From Bordetella sp. FB-8 (GTDB lineage Bacteria > Pseudomonadota > Gammaproteobacteria > Burkholderiales > Burkholderiaceae_B): 64,000 bases of DNA. Positions 11,298 through 19,948 of this stretch are shown in pieces. The position numbers and the translations under genes were made by a program. The stretch is taken from contig NZ_KB907784.1 of NCBI RefSeq assembly GCF_000382185.1, forward strand, positions 2,868,633 through 2,932,632. The letters are read 5' to 3'. The notes beneath the pieces are model-generated. The model made no database searches. It saw only the letters and a program-made list of their open reading frames with translations, and was not told the origin of the DNA. The first letter of the stretch is position 1. Each line of letters starts with the position of its first letter.

Positions 11298-12689
11298 TCA
11301 ACGCGCTTCCGATTCCCACCGCGCCGGGGCCGAACCAAGTGCGCTTGCCGGATGCGGCCAGCTCGCCGGGCAATCCGGGAGGGCAATGGGCCAGGCGATG
11401 CGCCGCGCCTCGCCCCATGCCGTGTGTTCAATCATTGCCGCCAGATCCTCGGCCGATTCGGAGGCGAGGGCGGGTTCCTGGACCTTGTCCGCGCCTTGAT
11501 CGAGCAGGAGCTTGGCGGTGCGGGCCAATGAGGTGCGCGCCTGCAGCGCGCCCGCTCCGGTCAGGCGCATCGCAACCCCGCGCACCGCGGCGGCGGCCAG
11601 CAGATAGCCCGCGGCGTAATCCAGCGCCTGCACCGGCAGCGGAAAAGGCTTGTCGGTCTGCTGCCACAGCATGCCCGCGTGCGCGATGCCGCAGCTCATC
11701 TGCACCAGGCTGTCGAAGCCGCGGCGCGTGGCCCAGGGGCCGCTCCAGCCGTAGGCATCCAGGCTCACGTCGATGAGGCCGGGATTGCGGACGCGCCGCC
11801 ATTCGGCGCCATATCCCAGGCGTTCGAGCGCATCCGAACGATAGCCGTGCAGCATGATGTCCGCGCCGGCCAGCAGTTGCTCGAACACGGTGCGATGCTG
11901 CGGCTTATGCAGGTCCAGACGCGCGCAGCGCTTGCCCAGCGTCATCTCGGGCACGACGCCGGGTTCGTCCCAGGTGGGCGGATCGACGCGCAGCACTTGT
12001 GCGCCGTAGGCGGCCAGAAAGCGGGTGGCCGTGGGGCCGGCCAGCACCCGCGTGAGATCGAGCACTTTCAATCCGCGCAGCGGCCTGGCCGGATCGAAGG
12101 CCGCCGCGTTTCGCGCGCGTTCGGGCGACGCGTGCGTTTGCATATGGATCAGCGGTTCGGCGGCCACGGCCAGGCCCTGCGGATGGCCGGCCCAGTCCTG
12201 GGCGCTGCGCATTTGCGCCGCGCAACCGCCGGCTTGGACGATGGCCGTCTCCAGCTCCAGCGCGTCCCACGCTGCAACCGATGCGGCCATGCCGGCGCGA
12301 TCCTCGTGGCCGCCCAGCACCCGCTCGGCCGCGGCGCGATGATGCGGCGCGTTGGTGTGCAGGCGTATCCATCCGTCGCGCGTCGCATAGTTGCCGGCGA
12401 CGGGGTCCCATAGCGGCGGCACCTGCCAGCCCAGGGGGCGCAGCGAACTCGAGAACCAGAACGAAGCCAGGCGCCGGTCCACCACGAAGCGGCAGGCGCC
12501 ATGGCCTGCCGCCTGCCTGAGTTCGTCCAAGGCCAGGCCCGCAGCCGCCATGGACGAGGCCGCCAGGTCGGTGACCGGAAAGGCCGAGGGCAGGGCGCCT
12601 TGCGCGGTGAATTCGACCTGCCGCGCCTGGTCTGCCTTGCCGCCCAGCGAGGTCCATATCGTCTCGAGCAGTTTCGATGTGTCGTCCAT
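11298..12689 (-). CDS. CaiB/BaiF-type (family III) CoA-transferase
   Basis: A 463-residue protein. The C-terminal two thirds carry the family III CoA-transferase pattern: PLRGLKVLDLTRVLAGP, the following LAAYGAQVLRVDPP, LGKRCARLDL and ADIMLHGYR, with Asp-containing NPGLIDVSLDAYG later. About 200 N-terminal residues resemble a second, degenerate half of the same fold (WDPVAGNYATRDGWIRLH), as in fused CaiB homologues. Such enzymes move CoA between carboxylic acids; the acid is unknown. It is divergent from the citrate synthase gene and shares the control region at 12690-12811, suggesting both act on the same CoA ester or organic acid. Confidence 0.8.
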   Translation of the reverse strand: MDDTSKLLETIWTSLGGKADQARQVEFTAQGALPSAFPVTDLAASSMAAAGLALDELRQAAGHGACRFVVDRRLASFWFSSSLRPLGWQVPPLWDPVAGNYATRDGWIRLHTNAPHHRAAAERVLGGHEDRAGMAASVAAWDALELETAIVQAGGCAAQMRSAQDWAGHPQGLAVAAEPLIHMQTHASPERARNAAAFDPARPLRGLKVLDLTRVLAGPTATRFLAAYGAQVLRVDPPTWDEPGVVPEMTLGKRCARLDLHKPQHRTVFEQLLAGADIMLHGYRSDALERLGYGAEWRRVRNPGLIDVSLDAYGWSGPWATRRGFDSLVQMSCGIAHAGMLWQQTDKPFPLPVQALDYAAGYLLAAAAVRGVAMRLTGAGALQARTSLARTAKLLLDQGADKVQEPALASESAEDLAAMIEHTAWGEARRIAWPIALPDCPASWPHPASALGSAPARWESEAR

Positions 12690-12745
12690 GTGCTTCTCCT
12701 ACATTGATGAATGGATGAGCCAGGCGCTACGATACTTCCGCTGAA

Positions 12746-12783
12746 ATTGACGTCAATCTTGATGTCAATCATCAATGTTGATG
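12746..12783. promoter_or_regulatory. Three tandem palindromic operator-like boxes
   Basis: Between the divergent CoA-transferase and citrate synthase genes lie ATTGACGTCAAT (12746-12757, perfect palindrome), TTGATGTCAA (12759-12768, one mismatch) and CATCAATGTTGATG (12770-12783, six-base arms). Their centres are 12-13 bases apart, roughly one helical turn. The block is AT-rich against a GC-rich background and probably binds a regulator controlling both genes. Confidence 0.6.
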
Positions 12784-12811
12784 CAAACTTTCAATGCATC
12801 AGGAGAACGCG

Positions 12812-13981
12812 ATGTCATGGATCCCGGCCCGGGCGGCGCTCGCCTTGCTCGGCGTGCAACCCCAGACGCTGTACGCCAATGTCAGCCGCGGCCGCATACG
12901 CGCCAAGCCGGATCCGCGCGATCCGCGCCGCAGTCTCTATCATCGCGCCGATGTCGGGCGCATGGTCGGCCGCAGAACGGGGCGTCGGAGCGCGGCCGCG
13001 GTGGCCCAGCAGGCCATGGAGTGGGGCGATCCGGTGCTGGCCTCCGGCATTTCCACCGTGGAGCGCGGGCGCCTCTGGTATCGGGGGCGCGACGCGGTCG
13101 AACTTTCCGAGACGTGGACGCTGGAGCAGGTGGCCGGTCTGCTGTGGCATGCCGAAGGCATCGCTTTCGGGCCAGTCCGCAAGAAAGCGCAGGCACGCAA
13201 TGCCTCGCTCTTGTCCAGGGCGCTGTCCGTATTGGCCGCGCGAGTCGACGTCGATCCCCCGTCGCGTGGCCGCGCGCGCCAGGTGTTGGTCCTGGAAGCG
13301 ATGCGCCTGCTGGAAGACCTCATGGCCGCGATGCTGGGCCCCGCACCCGAGCCTGGCATCCCTGTGCATCGGCGCATGGCGCTATGCTGGCGTACGCCCA
13401 AGGCCCAGGATTTTCTGCGCCGCGCCTTGGTGCTTTTGGCCGATCACGAACTCAATGCTTCGACGTTCGCTACCCGTGTGGCGGTTTCCACAGGCACTTC
13501 GCTGTCGGCCGGCCTGATGGCGGGGCTTGCCACCTTGGCCGGCCCGCTGCATGGCGGCTCCACCTTGAGCATCCGGGAAATGTGCGCAGCTGCGCGGCGC
13601 GATGGAGCTGCCGCCAGCCTGCGCGAACACTTGGCGCGAGGCTATTCGCTGCCCGCGTTCGGGCATCCCCTGTATCCCGACGGGGACCCCAGGGCCGCGG
13701 CGCTGCTGGCGCGCTTCAAAGTCGGCAAGATCTACGCGGCGCTACGCGACGAAGGCATTGCGCTCACGGGCGAGCAGCCCAACATCGATTTTGCGTTGGC
13801 GTCGCTTTCCGATGCTTTCGGGCTGCCGCCCGAAGCGCCATTCGTCGTTTTTGCCTTGGCGCGCTCTGTCGGCTGGATAGCCCACGCGCTGGAACAGATC
13901 GAGACCGGGCATCTGATCCGCCCCAGGGCTCGGTATACGGGTGTTCCGGTGCCGGCGATCGGCATTTCGCAGCATCCCTGA
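12812..13981 (+). CDS. Citrate synthase-family enzyme with N-terminal helix-turn-helix
   Basis: A 389-residue protein. The ATG at 12812 is preferred because AGGAG lies 7 bases before it; an upstream ATG at 12794 has none. Residues 1-55 form a MerR/excisionase-like helix-turn-helix (ARAALALLGVQPQTLYANVSRGRI). The rest is a citrate synthase fold with the catalytic triad visible as His247 (GPLHGGS), His285 (FGHPLYPDGDPR) and Asp326 (NIDFALA). The enzyme would condense an acyl-CoA, such as acetyl- or propionyl-CoA, with a 2-oxoacid. It is not the housekeeping GltA by length or architecture. The added DNA-binding-like domain raises the possibility of self-regulation through the upstream palindromes. 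Confidence 0.82.
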   Translation: MSWIPARAALALLGVQPQTLYANVSRGRIRAKPDPRDPRRSLYHRADVGRMVGRRTGRRSAAAVAQQAMEWGDPVLASGISTVERGRLWYRGRDAVELSETWTLEQVAGLLWHAEGIAFGPVRKKAQARNASLLSRALSVLAARVDVDPPSRGRARQVLVLEAMRLLEDLMAAMLGPAPEPGIPVHRRMALCWRTPKAQDFLRRALVLLADHELNASTFATRVAVSTGTSLSAGLMAGLATLAGPLHGGSTLSIREMCAAARRDGAAASLREHLARGYSLPAFGHPLYPDGDPRAAALLARFKVGKIYAALRDEGIALTGEQPNIDFALASLSDAFGLPPEAPFVVFALARSVGWIAHALEQIETGHLIRPRARYTGVPVPAIGISQHP

Positions 13982-14378
13982 TCGGGCATTCGCGCATCAC
14001 CCCCGGGCTTTTTTGCCTGGCCAGCAACTGTCGCAGTACGGCGCCGCGCTTTTCGCGCGGGTGCCGGTGCAGCGTCGTCGCGTGACTCCAGCGCCCTGAT
14101 CATTTCCTCGCAGTCAGCCCACCGGCGTCTCGAACAGTTCCGCTGTGTCGCCCGCTTCCGTTCCCGCGTGCCGAGGGCCGGAGTGAACCTGGCGCGCCGA
14201 TGTCTCTGTTCTCCCCGGAGTCATGACAAACCCTAGTTTTGATCATAAATAATCGTATATCAATCGTTTCGATTTTAATAAGAGCTTTTTGTTCGTATTC
14301 TTTGTCGCGTAGTGGGGCGATAACGAGCGATCGCCATCGCGCCGACGGCGTCTCCTGGCTGAACCAATCGAGGACTGA
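13982..14378. promoter_or_regulatory. Control region upstream of the hydroxyacid/ABC transporter block
   Basis: About 400 bases without a gene. The first 240 are GC-rich with no clear feature beyond a weak stem with a T-rich loop near 14000-14020. From 14235 to 14310 the sequence is strongly AT-rich and holds a perfect inverted repeat AATCG-TTT-CGATT (14262-14274) and the octamer TAATCGTA (14250-14257). The octamer recurs at 21744-21751 in front of the IclR and FMN dehydrogenase genes. These are likely binding sites of the cluster regulator. Confidence 0.5.
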
Positions 14379-15806
14379 ATGGATACGGGTGCTGCACTGA
14401 TTAGTCGTCTGAGCATGGAGCTTGGGGCCGATGCCGTGCTGACGGCGGCGTCGGACGTCGACGGCTTCATCGAAGACTTCCGCGGCCGCTACAAGGCGGA
14501 CGCGCTGTGCGTCGCGCAGCCGGCCACGACGCAGCAGGTGTCCTTCGTCGTGCGCGCCTGCGCCGAGTCCGGTACACCGGTGCTGCCGCAGGGCGGAAAT
14601 ACGAGCCTGTGCGGCGGTGCGGTGCCGGCCGCCGAGGGCGCGAGACCCGTCATCGTCAGCCTCGCGCGCATGCGGCGCATCCGGAATATCGACGTGGCCA
14701 ACGGCTCGATCGAAGTGGAGGCCGGCTGCGTGCTGAAGACGGTCCAGGATGCCGCGGCTCAAGTGCAGCGCCTGTATCCGGTCAGCCTCGGCGCCGAGGG
14801 CTCGTGCCAGATCGGCGGCACGATTTCGACGAACGCGGGCGGCACCGGCGTGCTGCGCTACGGCAATACCCGCGAGAACGTGCTCGGACTCGAAGTGGTC
14901 CTGCCCGACGGCTCCATCTGGAACGGACTGCGCGGACTGCGCAAGGACAACACCGGCATCGATCTGAAGCAGGTTTTCATCGGGGCCGAGGGAGTGCTGG
15001 GCATCGTCACGGCGGCGACCTTGAAACTGCATCCCTTGCCGACGCATCGCTCGGTTGCGTGGTTCGCGCCGGTGGACCCAGCCGCCGCCTTGCGCATACT
15101 CGGCATGTTCCAGGCCGGCTGCGGGTCGTCTTTGTCGGCGTACGAACTCATGAACGCGCGCCAGCTCGAACTGGTGATCAAGAATGTGCGCGATCGGCGC
15201 GATCCGCTGAGCGCCGCGCATGCATGGCACGTGCTCGTCGAGTTGTCGGACATTCGCGACGCCGCGGGACTGGACGAGGCGCTGCTGCGCACGCTCGAGC
15301 AGGCGACGCAGGAAGATCTGGTCGAAGACGCGGTCCTGGCGACCAGCGACATGCAGCGTCACGCGCTGTGGGAGATCCGTCACAGCGTCACCGAGGCGAA
15401 CAAAAAAGAGGGCGTCGGCTTTACGACCGATTGCGCGGTCCCCGTGTCGGCGGTGCCCGCTTTCATCGAACGGGCCACCCGCGCCGTCCATGCCGTCGAG
15501 CCGGGCATGGACATCGTGATCGTGGGGCATATGGGCGACGGCAATGTGCACTTCATCCCGATGTTCTCGTTCGACGAATGGAAAACCCGGCCGGATGCCG
15601 CGACCCAGGGCGCCGCTTTGCGCCATTGCGTCAACGAGGTGGCGTACGAGCTCGGCGGCACATTCAGCGCCGAGCACGGCATCGGGCAGACGGGGTTGCC
15701 CGAGATGGCGCACTACAAATCCGACGTCGAACTGACCCTGATGCGCGCGATCAAGCGCGCGCTGGACCCGAAGAATCTGATGAATCCCGGCCGTCTCATT
15801 CCTTAA
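14379..15806 (+). CDS. FAD-linked 2-hydroxyacid dehydrogenase (GlcD/D-2-hydroxyglutarate dehydrogenase-like)
   Basis: A 475-residue flavoprotein of the FAD-binding type 4 family. The N-terminal FAD-binding domain includes QGGNTSLCGGAVP (about residues 71-83) and IGGTISTNAGGTGVLRYGNTREN. The C-terminal FAD-oxidase domain has GHMGDGNVHF with two candidate metal/substrate histidines, the ELGGTFSAEHGIG motif and the ending LDPKNLMNPGRLIP. This pattern fits D-lactate, glycolate or D-2-hydroxyglutarate dehydrogenases; the substrate cannot be read. It heads a set with an ABC importer and a DapA-like enzyme on the same strand, 100 bases before the binding protein gene. Confidence 0.85.
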   Translation: MDTGAALISRLSMELGADAVLTAASDVDGFIEDFRGRYKADALCVAQPATTQQVSFVVRACAESGTPVLPQGGNTSLCGGAVPAAEGARPVIVSLARMRRIRNIDVANGSIEVEAGCVLKTVQDAAAQVQRLYPVSLGAEGSCQIGGTISTNAGGTGVLRYGNTRENVLGLEVVLPDGSIWNGLRGLRKDNTGIDLKQVFIGAEGVLGIVTAATLKLHPLPTHRSVAWFAPVDPAAALRILGMFQAGCGSSLSAYELMNARQLELVIKNVRDRRDPLSAAHAWHVLVELSDIRDAAGLDEALLRTLEQATQEDLVEDAVLATSDMQRHALWEIRHSVTEANKKEGVGFTTDCAVPVSAVPAFIERATRAVHAVEPGMDIVIVGHMGDGNVHFIPMFSFDEWKTRPDAATQGAALRHCVNEVAYELGGTFSAEHGIGQTGLPEMAHYKSDVELTLMRAIKRALDPKNLMNPGRLIP

Positions 15807-15906
15807 GATTTTTTAGCTGTGCCTGTTGCCGCTGTTCCCTCGTTATCGCCGATCTTTCGGCACGATTGATTACCGCACCTGATCCTGCACATTGAAGGAG
15901 ATCATG

Positions 15907-17007
15907 ATGAAGTCGAAGCAGACCGCGAGCATATCGCTGCATAATCCGAGCCGCCGCACCGCGATCAAGGCCATGGCGGGCGGCCTTGCCGCGGCGTCGC
16001 TGCCGTTCGTTTGGACGTCGTCGCGCGCCGCCGGCAAGCGCATCGTCGTGCGCGACGACGGCGGCATCTACACCAAGGCCTACGGTGCCGTGTACTACCG
16101 GCCTTTTACCAAGGCGACCGGCATCGAGGTGATCGGCGTGCAAGCCAACGCCGAACCGACCGCGCAGATCAAGAGCATGGTCGAAGCGGGCAGCTACACC
16201 TGGGACATGGCCAAGATCAGCCAGCCGGCGATCCTGCTGCTGACTTCGGGCGGCAAGGAATACCTGGAGCGTCACGGCCTGGAGTCGGATGCGAATATCG
16301 CCAAGATTCCCAAGCAGTACATGTCGCCGTTCGGCGTCGGCACGAACGTCTATTCCACCGTGCTCGCCTATCGTACCGATGCGTTCAAGGGCCGCAAGGC
16401 GCCCGATTCGTGGAAGGCGCTCTGGAATGTCGAGGAGTTTCCCGGCCGGCGTTCGATGCGCAAGTATCCCTTTGACACGATCGAAGAAGCCCTGATGGCC
16501 GATGGCGTTCCGACTTCGCAGGTCTACCCCTGCGACCTGAACCGCGCGTTCAAGAGCCTGGACAAGGTTTCCAAGCACATCGACGTCTGGTGGACGACGG
16601 GCGCGCAGGTCGAACAGATGCTTACCTCCGGCGAAGTGGCGATGGTGACGACCTGGGTTTCGCGCGCGCAATCGGCGATGGCCAACGGCGCGCCAGTCGC
16701 CATCGTATGGGATCAAAACCTTTACGGTTGCGACAACTGGTCGATCCTCAAGGGCACACCGAACGCGGACGCCTGCCGCCAGTTCATCAAGTTCGCCAGC
16801 GATCCCAAGCGCCAGGCCGAACTGACCGAGTACTTCCCGGCCGGATTGACGCAGCCCGAGGCGTTCAACTACGTCAAGCCCGAGATCGCCAGGAACTGCC
16901 CGACATTCCCCGAGAACATCAAGACCGGGCTGCACATCGACGCGAAATACTGGCTGGATCACCAGAGCGAAGCGCTGGAGCGGTTCAATAGCTGGATTCT
17001 GACCTGA
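15907..17007 (+). CDS. Periplasmic solute-binding protein, polyamine (PotD) type, Tat signal
   Basis: A 366-residue protein. AAGGAG at 15895-15900 places the start at ATG 15907 (an adjacent ATG at 15904 is possible). The N-terminus has a twin-arginine signal (SRRTAIKAM, Arg16-Arg17), a hydrophobic stretch and a likely cleavage site after residue 41. The mature protein belongs to the PotD/spermidine-putrescine family (VVRDDGGIYTKAYGAVYYRPFTKATGIEV). Although the family is named for polyamines, relatives bind many small compounds. It is followed by the ATPase and permease genes, making a complete importer. The first residue after the export signal and the folded, Tat-exported state suggest folding before transport. 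Confidence 0.85.
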   Translation: MKSKQTASISLHNPSRRTAIKAMAGGLAAASLPFVWTSSRAAGKRIVVRDDGGIYTKAYGAVYYRPFTKATGIEVIGVQANAEPTAQIKSMVEAGSYTWDMAKISQPAILLLTSGGKEYLERHGLESDANIAKIPKQYMSPFGVGTNVYSTVLAYRTDAFKGRKAPDSWKALWNVEEFPGRRSMRKYPFDTIEEALMADGVPTSQVYPCDLNRAFKSLDKVSKHIDVWWTTGAQVEQMLTSGEVAMVTTWVSRAQSAMANGAPVAIVWDQNLYGCDNWSILKGTPNADACRQFIKFASDPKRQAELTEYFPAGLTQPEAFNYVKPEIARNCPTFPENIKTGLHIDAKYWLDHQSEALERFNSWILT

Positions 17008-17041
17008 TCGGCGCTTCTTGCATTTGACGGACACCATCTCC

Positions 17042-18139
17042 ATGACTGCCACCAATCTTCAGATAACCGGCCTGTGCAAGCGCTATGGCGATTTCGTGGC
17101 GCTTGCGCCGACCGACCTGGATGTCGCGCAGGGTGAATTTCTCACCTTGCTGGGGCCCAGCGGATCGGGCAAAACGACGCTGCTAAGTTTGATCGCCGGC
17201 CTGGCCCAGCCCGATGAGGGATGCATCCATCTGAACGGTGCCGACGTGACCTACGGCGCGCCCTGCGAACGGGACATGGGGATGGTGTTCCAGAATTACG
17301 CGCTGTTTCCGCACATGACCGTCGCCGAGAACATCGCGTTTCCGCTGCAGATGCGCAAGGTGGACGCCGAGTCGACGCGCAAGCGAGTGGCGCAGGCTCT
17401 GGAGATGGTTCACCTGCCGCACGTCGCAGGGCGTTATCCCAGAGAGCTGTCGGGCGGGCAGCAGCAGCGTATCGCCCTGGCTCGATGCATCGTCTACCGG
17501 CCGGCCATCATTCTGATGGACGAGCCGCTGGGCGCGCTGGACAAGAAACTGCGCGATCACATGCAGATCGAGATCAAGCGCATCCACCGCGATCTCGGCA
17601 CCACGGTCATCTACGTGACGCACGACCAGGAAGAGGCGATGACCATGTCGGATCGCATCTGCCTGATGAACGCGGGCGAGATCGCGCAGCTTGGCGCGCC
17701 GGCCGATCTCTATTTTCGGCCCAATAGCGTCTTCGTGGCCGATTTCCTGGGCGAATCCAATCTGCTGGACGCGGTGGTGACGGCGCGCGAAGGCGATGAG
17801 GTGCAGGTGAGCATGCACGGCGCCGACATCGGACGCGCCATGGTTTACGACCCTCAGGTAAAGGCCGGCGCAAGCGTGAAGCTCATGCTGCGCCCGCAGA
17901 ACATGCGGATCGATGCCGCCGGGCCCGATGCCGTCCAGGGCAATGCGCAGATCCCCGCGACCTTGACCGACGTCATGGTGACGGGCGGCATGACCAAGCT
18001 GTATCTCCGGTCGGCGGCGGCGAAGGCGCAACCGCTCGTCGTCGCTTTTCCGACCAATCGGCTCGGAGCCCGATACGAGATCGGCCAGACCCTGAGGCTG
18101 TCCTGGGCGCAAGCGGATGCGGTCGCCATCGCGGAGTAG
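17042..18139 (+). CDS. ABC transporter ATP-binding protein, PotA type
   Basis: A 365-residue ATPase. ATG 17042 is preferred over an upstream TTG at 17018 because it begins directly before the conserved core (LQITGLCKRYGDFVAL). Walker A GPSGSGKTT, Q-loop MVFQNYALFPH, signature LSGGQQQR, Walker B ILMDEPLGALD and H-loop VTHDQEEA are all present. The C-terminal about 120 residues form a TOBE domain, as in PotA-like ATPases. It would drive uptake with the fused permease encoded 3 bases downstream. Confidence 0.93.
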   Translation: MTATNLQITGLCKRYGDFVALAPTDLDVAQGEFLTLLGPSGSGKTTLLSLIAGLAQPDEGCIHLNGADVTYGAPCERDMGMVFQNYALFPHMTVAENIAFPLQMRKVDAESTRKRVAQALEMVHLPHVAGRYPRELSGGQQQRIALARCIVYRPAIILMDEPLGALDKKLRDHMQIEIKRIHRDLGTTVIYVTHDQEEAMTMSDRICLMNAGEIAQLGAPADLYFRPNSVFVADFLGESNLLDAVVTAREGDEVQVSMHGADIGRAMVYDPQVKAGASVKLMLRPQNMRIDAAGPDAVQGNAQIPATLTDVMVTGGMTKLYLRSAAAKAQPLVVAFPTNRLGARYEIGQTLRLSWAQADAVAIAE

Positions 18140-18142
18140 ACG

Positions 18143-19924
18143 ATGAAACCCTCTTCCGATACCGCGCCGGCCAAGCCGCGCCTCTACCCGCGTAACGGCA
18201 AGAACATCGCGATGGCCGCGCCCATCGTGATTCTGCTGCTGGTTTTTCTGATCTATCCGGTCGGCCAATTGCTGACTTTGAGCATTCATGACAAGACCGG
18301 CTTCACGCTTGTCGAGTACAAGCGCCTGTTCGCCTCCTCGGTCTATGTCGAGGTTCTGCTGATCACGCTGAAGATCTCGCTGCTGACGACGTTTTTTTCC
18401 GTGCTGATCGGATATCCGGTCGCACTGCTGATCTCCAAGCTGACCGGCAAGCGCAAGAACAGGGTGCTGTACTGGGTCCTGCTGTCGTTCTGGACGAGCT
18501 TTCTGGTGCGCACGTTCGCCTGGATGATTCTGCTCGAGCGTCACGGTGTGATCAATTGGATACTGACGCGGCTGGGCCTGGTCGATCAGCCTCTGAACCT
18601 GCTGTACAACCTGCCCGCTGTGCTCATCGGCATGGTGCATGCACTCATGCCGCTGGCCATACTAACCATGCTTTCGGTGATGGAGAATATCGATCAGCGC
18701 CTGCCCAGCGCAGCCTCCACCCTGGGAGCTCGGCCGGGAACAGTCTTCTGGCGGGTCTATTTCCCGCTTTCGCTGCCGGGCGTTGCGTCCGCCGCCCTCA
18801 TGGTCTTCGTGACCGCGATCGGCTTCTTCATTACTCCGGCTCTGCTCGGCGGGCGGCACGACACGATGATCACGCAGCTGATCATCGATCAGGTCATGCA
18901 GTCGCTCAACTGGGGCTTTGCCGGCGCCATTTCGGTCTTGCTGCTCGTCGTCGTGCTGGCGGTGTTCGTGGTCTACGACCGCCTGATCGGCCTGTCGACG
19001 ATGGCAGGCGGCAGCGCGGGCACCACCGCGGCGCGCGGCAACCGGCGTGCCAGCCGCAAGCTCGGCGAGTTGACGCTCGCCTGGCTGGGCAATCTGACCG
19101 ACCTGGTCGTGCGCTTTCTGCCCAGATCGCGCAAGCTTGCCGCGCAAGGCGGCGGCCTGCCGCTGCGCGTCGTGGCGCTGGTCGTGGTGGTATTTCTCAG
19201 CGCCCCGGCGTTCCTGATGATCCCGCTGTCGTTCGACTCCGTTCCGGGCCTCGCATGGCCGCCGCACGGCGTGTCGTGGCAGTGGTACCAACAGGTCGTC
19301 GACTCGCCGCTGTGGATGTCCGCGATCGCGCGGTCCATGGTGGTCGGCGTCGGAACGGGCGTATTGTCGATGCTGATCGGCACGCCCGCAGCCTTTCTGC
19401 TGGTGCGGGGTGGCCTGCGCGGCAATGCCGCGATCCTGGCGTTCATCCTGGCGCCCATCATCGTGCCGCGCATGATTCTCGCCGTCGGCCTCTTTTATTT
19501 CTTCGCCAGGATCGGCCTGGTGGGTACTTCGCTCGGACTGGTGCTCGGGCATACCGTCGTGGCAGTGCCTTATGTGGTCATCACCATGATGGCAGTCTTG
19601 CGCAACTACGACATCAGGCTCGATTTCGCCGCGCAGAGCATGGGCGCGCGTCCGTTCACGACGCTCAGGCGCATCACTTTCCCGATCCTGAGCGCCGGCC
19701 TGCTGTCGGCCTTCCTGTTCGCGTTCGCCACCTCGTTCGACGACCTGACCATCGCGCTGTTTTCGTCGGGCGGCGTGAGCACGACGCTGCCCAAGCAGTT
19801 CTGGGACACGGTCACCCAGGAGCTTTCGCCCGTCATCGCGGCGGTCTCGACCGGCCTGTTCCTCTTCATCTTCATCCTGATTTCGGTCGCGGACCGCTTG
19901 CGCCGGCGCAGCCTGGCTTCCTGA
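18143..19924 (+). CDS. ABC transporter permease, PotB-PotC fusion
   Basis: A 593-residue protein with two permease halves in one chain. Half one (about 1-290) and half two (about 330-593) each have about six membrane helices and an EAA-type loop contacting the ATPase (AASTLGARPGTVFWRVYFPL near 190 and AAQSMGARPFTTLRRITFPI near 496). They are joined by a basic cytoplasmic linker (about 290-325). In most polyamine-type transporters these are two genes, potB and potC. The fusion implies a fixed 1:1 channel. Spacing of 3 bases after the ATPase gene shows one operon. Confidence 0.9.
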   Translation: MKPSSDTAPAKPRLYPRNGKNIAMAAPIVILLLVFLIYPVGQLLTLSIHDKTGFTLVEYKRLFASSVYVEVLLITLKISLLTTFFSVLIGYPVALLISKLTGKRKNRVLYWVLLSFWTSFLVRTFAWMILLERHGVINWILTRLGLVDQPLNLLYNLPAVLIGMVHALMPLAILTMLSVMENIDQRLPSAASTLGARPGTVFWRVYFPLSLPGVASAALMVFVTAIGFFITPALLGGRHDTMITQLIIDQVMQSLNWGFAGAISVLLLVVVLAVFVVYDRLIGLSTMAGGSAGTTAARGNRRASRKLGELTLAWLGNLTDLVVRFLPRSRKLAAQGGGLPLRVVALVVVVFLSAPAFLMIPLSFDSVPGLAWPPHGVSWQWYQQVVDSPLWMSAIARSMVVGVGTGVLSMLIGTPAAFLLVRGGLRGNAAILAFILAPIIVPRMILAVGLFYFFARIGLVGTSLGLVLGHTVVAVPYVVITMMAVLRNYDIRLDFAAQSMGARPFTTLRRITFPILSAGLLSAFLFAFATSFDDLTIALFSSGGVSTTLPKQFWDTVTQELSPVIAAVSTGLFLFIFILISVADRLRRRSLAS

Positions 19925-19948
19925 AACATCCCATCGCTAGAGATTCGT

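Noticed and set aside
13995..14025. Possible terminator after the citrate synthase gene
   Set aside because: The T-run lies in the loop of the CCGGGC/GCCTGG stem, not after it, so it does not fit an intrinsic terminator.
14100..15713. 537-codon reverse frame opposite the FAD dehydrogenase gene
   Set aside because: Antisense shadow; the forward frame has clear FAD-binding motifs.
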